Positions 61,908-64,000 of a stretch of 64,000 nt of DNA are shown one piece after another (the first letter of the stretch is position 1; the number at the start of each line of letters is the position of its first letter). The stretch covers positions 1 through 64,000 of the forward strand of contig NZ_JBHSRF010000003.1 in the NCBI RefSeq assembly GCF_042658925.1, written 5' to 3'. A program made the translations under genes and the position numbers. Under the pieces are notes generated by a model. The model made no database searches. It was not told the DNA's origin and worked only from the letters and a program-made list of their open reading frames with translations. Source of the stretch: Sphaerisporangium aureirubrum (GTDB taxonomy: Bacteria > Actinomycetota > Actinomycetes > Streptosporangiales > Streptosporangiaceae).

Positions 61908-62486
61908 ATGCTCGCCGACACGATCCGCCACAACCCCAGCCGCACCACCGAGCTCTTTCGCCGCTTCCTCACGCCGGGCCGCTTCTACGAGCGGCTGGAC
62001 GGCGCCTGGGGCTACGGCGATCGCATCCCCTTCGACCAGCACTCGCTGGTGGCCACCCTGGCGCCGCGGGCCATCGTGCTGCACAACACCGTGAACGACT
62101 ACGGCGACGGCGCGGAGAGCGACCCCCTCGGCCTTCAGGCCGCCAAGTTCGTGTACAGGACGCTGGGCTACGACGCCGACGACCTGGTGAAGTTCAACGT
62201 CCGGCCCGTGCCCCCCGGCCAGCCGCACGCCGAGGACACGCCGCAGCGGAAGATGACCGCCGAATATCTCGATCACTACTTCTACGACAAGGAAATGTCC
62301 CCGCAAACCGCTTCGTACCTGAACGACGACCCGTTCGACGGCGAGGGCGCGCGAGCGGAGAACGCGTACAACCGTTACTTCGGCGGCTACCGGACCATCG
62401 CGCCGTGGAAGGACTACGAACTCCGCCCGTCCCACTGCCACGGTGAGCAGGACTCCGGCCGGAACAAGGGCTGCGGGCCTCACTGA
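61908..62486 (+). pseudogene. C-terminal fragment of a CE15-like glucuronoyl esterase
   Basis: 192 residues from ATG 61908; full CE15 enzymes have about 380-450. The fragment begins near LFRRFLTPGRFYERL and keeps RIPFDQHSLVATLAPRAIVL, in which the His is the family catalytic His, and LGLQAAKFVYRTLGYD. The nucleophile Ser (GCSRxG), the acid residue and any signal peptide are missing. AAAGGAG before the ATG would allow translation, but the product could not be a working esterase. The inverted-repeat element lies just upstream and may have cut the gene. Family assignment is by motif only. Confidence 0.6.
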
Positions 62487-62508
62487 CAGGTGGGTCACAG
62501 GCACAGAG

Positions 62509-62541
62509 AAAAGGCCGGCAGCACCCCGCTGCCGGCCTTTT
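62509..62541. terminator. Bidirectional terminator between the CE15-like fragment and the GH16 gene
   Basis: AAAAGGCCGGCAG and CTGCCGGCCTTTT are perfect 13-base arms around a 7-base loop. The hairpin gives an A-tract on one side and a T-tract on the other, so it can stop both convergent transcripts. Confidence 0.92.
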
Positions 62542-62556
62542 CGTATTTCCCGGGAC

Positions 62557-63780
62557 TCAGGTACGCGTCCACTTCTGGTTGGACGATCCCGTGCAATCCC
62601 AGAGCTGGAGTTGCGCGCCGTTGGCGGTGTTGCGATTGACGATGTCCACACACCGGTTGGCGGCCACGTTCACGAGGTCCCCGGCCCCGCTGAGCGTGAA
62701 GCGCTGCGCGGCGGTGCCGTTGCACGTGTACAGCTGGATGGCGGTGCCGTTCGCGGTCCCCGCCGCCGCGGCGTCCATGCACTTGCCGAGCGCGCGCACC
62801 GTGCCGTCGCTGTTGATCGACCACTGCTGCGCGGCGGTGCCGTTGCAGTCGTACATCTGCAGCCGCGCGCCGTCGGCCGGGTTGGCCGCCGGGATGTCGA
62901 TGCAGCGCCCGCTCAGGGCGGACCGCAGCACCGAGCCGCCCGTCCCCGGCCCGTCGCTGGTCCACGCGGACACCCGGACGTAGTCGATCAGCATCGTCTG
63001 CGGGAACGTCGTGCTGGAGTTGGGGGGACCCGGCCAGTTCCCGCCGACCGCGACGTTCAGGATCATGAAGAACGGGTGGTCGTACACCCACTGGTTGCCG
63101 CGGATGTTGGCCGGCGTGACCCGGAAGAACTCCGACCCGTCGAGGTACCAGATGATGAGGTTCGGCGACCAGTCGACGCGGTAGCTGTGGAAGGCGTCCG
63201 CGAGCGGAGCCCCGATGCTCCGGCTGCCGCCCACACCGTTGCCCCCGGAGTACCCAGGCCCGTGCACCGTCCCGTACACGGTGTTCGGCGTGCTCCCGAC
63301 GTTCTCCATGATGTCGATCTCACCGGTGTTCGGCCAGCTGTTCCCGCCGAGCATCCAGAAGGCCGGCCAGATCCCCTGTCCCCGGGGAATCTTGATGCTG
63401 GCCTCGAACCGGCCGTACGCCTGGCTGAACCTGTCCGCCGTCAGAATGCGCCCCGAGGTGTACTGACACGTCCCGTAGTGGCATTGCAGGTTGGAGGGAT
63501 TCTCCCGGCGGGCCGTGATCGCGAGGTGTCCCTGCCCGTCGTGATAAACGTTCCGCGTCGTGTTCGTGTAGTACTGCAGCTCGTTGTTCCCCCACCCGCC
63601 GCCGCCGGTGTCGAACTTCCACTTGCCGCCGTCGATCGACGTCCCTGACGCCCCGTTGAACTCGTCAGACCAGGTGACAGGCCCGATGGCGGCCTGGGCC
63701 GGACTCGAAACCGCGACCAGCCCACCGGCCAAGGTCACGGCCATCGCCACGGCCATGAGGAGAACCCGGGGTTTACGCAT
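62557..63780 (-). CDS. Secreted GH16 endo-beta-1,3-glucanase with C-terminal ricin-type lectin (CBM13)
   Basis: 407 residues. Signal peptide about 1-30 (cleavage after AQA). The GH16 domain (about 31-270) has the catalytic motif GEIDIMEN with Glu154, Asp156 and Glu159, the ExDxxE form carrying the extra Met typical of laminarinases, plus GIWPAFWMLGGN. A ricin-B/CBM13 trefoil (about 280-407) shows three repeats with QQW, QRF and QKW. It would hydrolyse beta-1,3-glucans such as laminarin or fungal walls. It is monocistronic; the minus-strand promoter lies at 63870-63899. Confidence 0.93.
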   Translation of the reverse strand: MRKPRVLLMAVAMAVTLAGGLVAVSSPAQAAIGPVTWSDEFNGASGTSIDGGKWKFDTGGGGWGNNELQYYTNTTRNVYHDGQGHLAITARRENPSNLQCHYGTCQYTSGRILTADRFSQAYGRFEASIKIPRGQGIWPAFWMLGGNSWPNTGEIDIMENVGSTPNTVYGTVHGPGYSGGNGVGGSRSIGAPLADAFHSYRVDWSPNLIIWYLDGSEFFRVTPANIRGNQWVYDHPFFMILNVAVGGNWPGPPNSSTTFPQTMLIDYVRVSAWTSDGPGTGGSVLRSALSGRCIDIPAANPADGARLQMYDCNGTAAQQWSINSDGTVRALGKCMDAAAAGTANGTAIQLYTCNGTAAQRFTLSGAGDLVNVAANRCVDIVNRNTANGAQLQLWDCTGSSNQKWTRT

Positions 63781-63868
63781 CGAAGACCTCCGGTCTTTGG
63801 TCCCTGCCAGCCAGGTGACGTCCGGCCGAGATGCCCGCCGGAAGTACCTTCAAGGCTTGAATTAAGAG

Positions 63869-63899
63869 GATGTAACATCGCCGTCACATCTCTTGTCAA
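63869..63899 (-). promoter_or_regulatory. Promoter and palindrome of the GH16 gene
   Basis: On the minus strand TTGACA (63899-63894) precedes a -10-like GTTACA (63876-63871) at 17 bases. GATGT-A-ACATC (63869-63879), a perfect 11-base palindrome, covers that -10 and could be an operator. The remaining bases to 64000 show no gene. Confidence 0.45.
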
Positions 63900-64000
63900 T
63901 AGGAAGGTTTACTAATCATTTCCGCATTCCATCCACTCCGAACAGGGAAGCTGTCGTCGACCTGGAGTGATGACGAAACCTCCTGCCGTCATCCCCTCCA

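Overview
This is a very GC-rich window with strong G/C third-position bias, many GTG/TTG starts, many 4-base start/stop overlaps and several promoters consistent with leaderless transcription (a TANNNT -10 hexamer 6-7 bases before the start codon). Together with FxsB/FxsT-type peptide maturation genes, paired sigma-factor/membrane-protein genes and secreted polysaccharide-degrading enzymes, this points to a soil actinomycete, most likely of the Streptosporangiales (for example Nonomuraea or Streptosporangium). The lineage is an inference; no rRNA or tRNA gene is present to fix it.

Layout. 1-6.6 kb: housekeeping and catabolic genes (aldose epimerase fragment, secreted X-Pro peptidase, RecQ, DinB-like protein, endonuclease III-like protein). 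6.7-13.4 kb: a compact peptide natural-product locus with a precursor ending in tandem Phe/His-Ser-Xaa triplets, an FxsB-type radical SAM/SPASM maturase, a 959-residue HExxH-TPR-DUF483-like fusion protein, and a convergent NB-ARC/TPR protein of the FxsT type. 13.6-23.2 kb: mixed metabolism and regulators (thiolase/HxlR pair, secreted CBM2 sugar dehydrogenase, SDR, YnfA, FAD monooxygenase/TetR pair, MerR, siderophore-interacting protein), with two copies of a long inverted-repeat element.

23.5-34.9 kb: a nine-gene co-directional biosynthetic cluster with free-standing condensation, adenylation and carrier proteins, a Gfo/Idh/MocA oxidoreductase, an APH-type kinase, two half-size ABC exporters, a radical SAM/SPASM enzyme and a GT-B-like protein. 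I do not recognise it as a known pathway, and it is one of the two best candidates for an undescribed system. 35-37.4 kb: a MerR regulator and a sigma factor with its membrane partner.

37.4-54.8 kb: a sulfur-salvage island. SfnB-like and SsuD-like flavin enzymes and acireductone dioxygenase lie beside two convergent operons. The plus operon encodes a monosaccharide-type ABC importer and methylthioribose kinase. The minus operon of eight overlapping genes encodes a BMP-type nucleoside importer, an MtnA-like isomerase, a nucleoside hydrolase, MtnC and MtnB. Together these could import methylthioadenosine/methylthioribose and return the sulfur to methionine. A 17-base inverted-repeat motif recurs at the two promoter regions of this island.

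55-64 kb: a SigE-family sigma factor and partner, a QorB-like reductase, an alpha/beta hydrolase that has lost its nucleophile elbow, a secreted beta-helix protein, a sigma factor/YciI pair, a third copy of the inverted-repeat element next to a decapitated CE15-like esterase, and a secreted GH16 glucanase with a ricin-type lectin domain.
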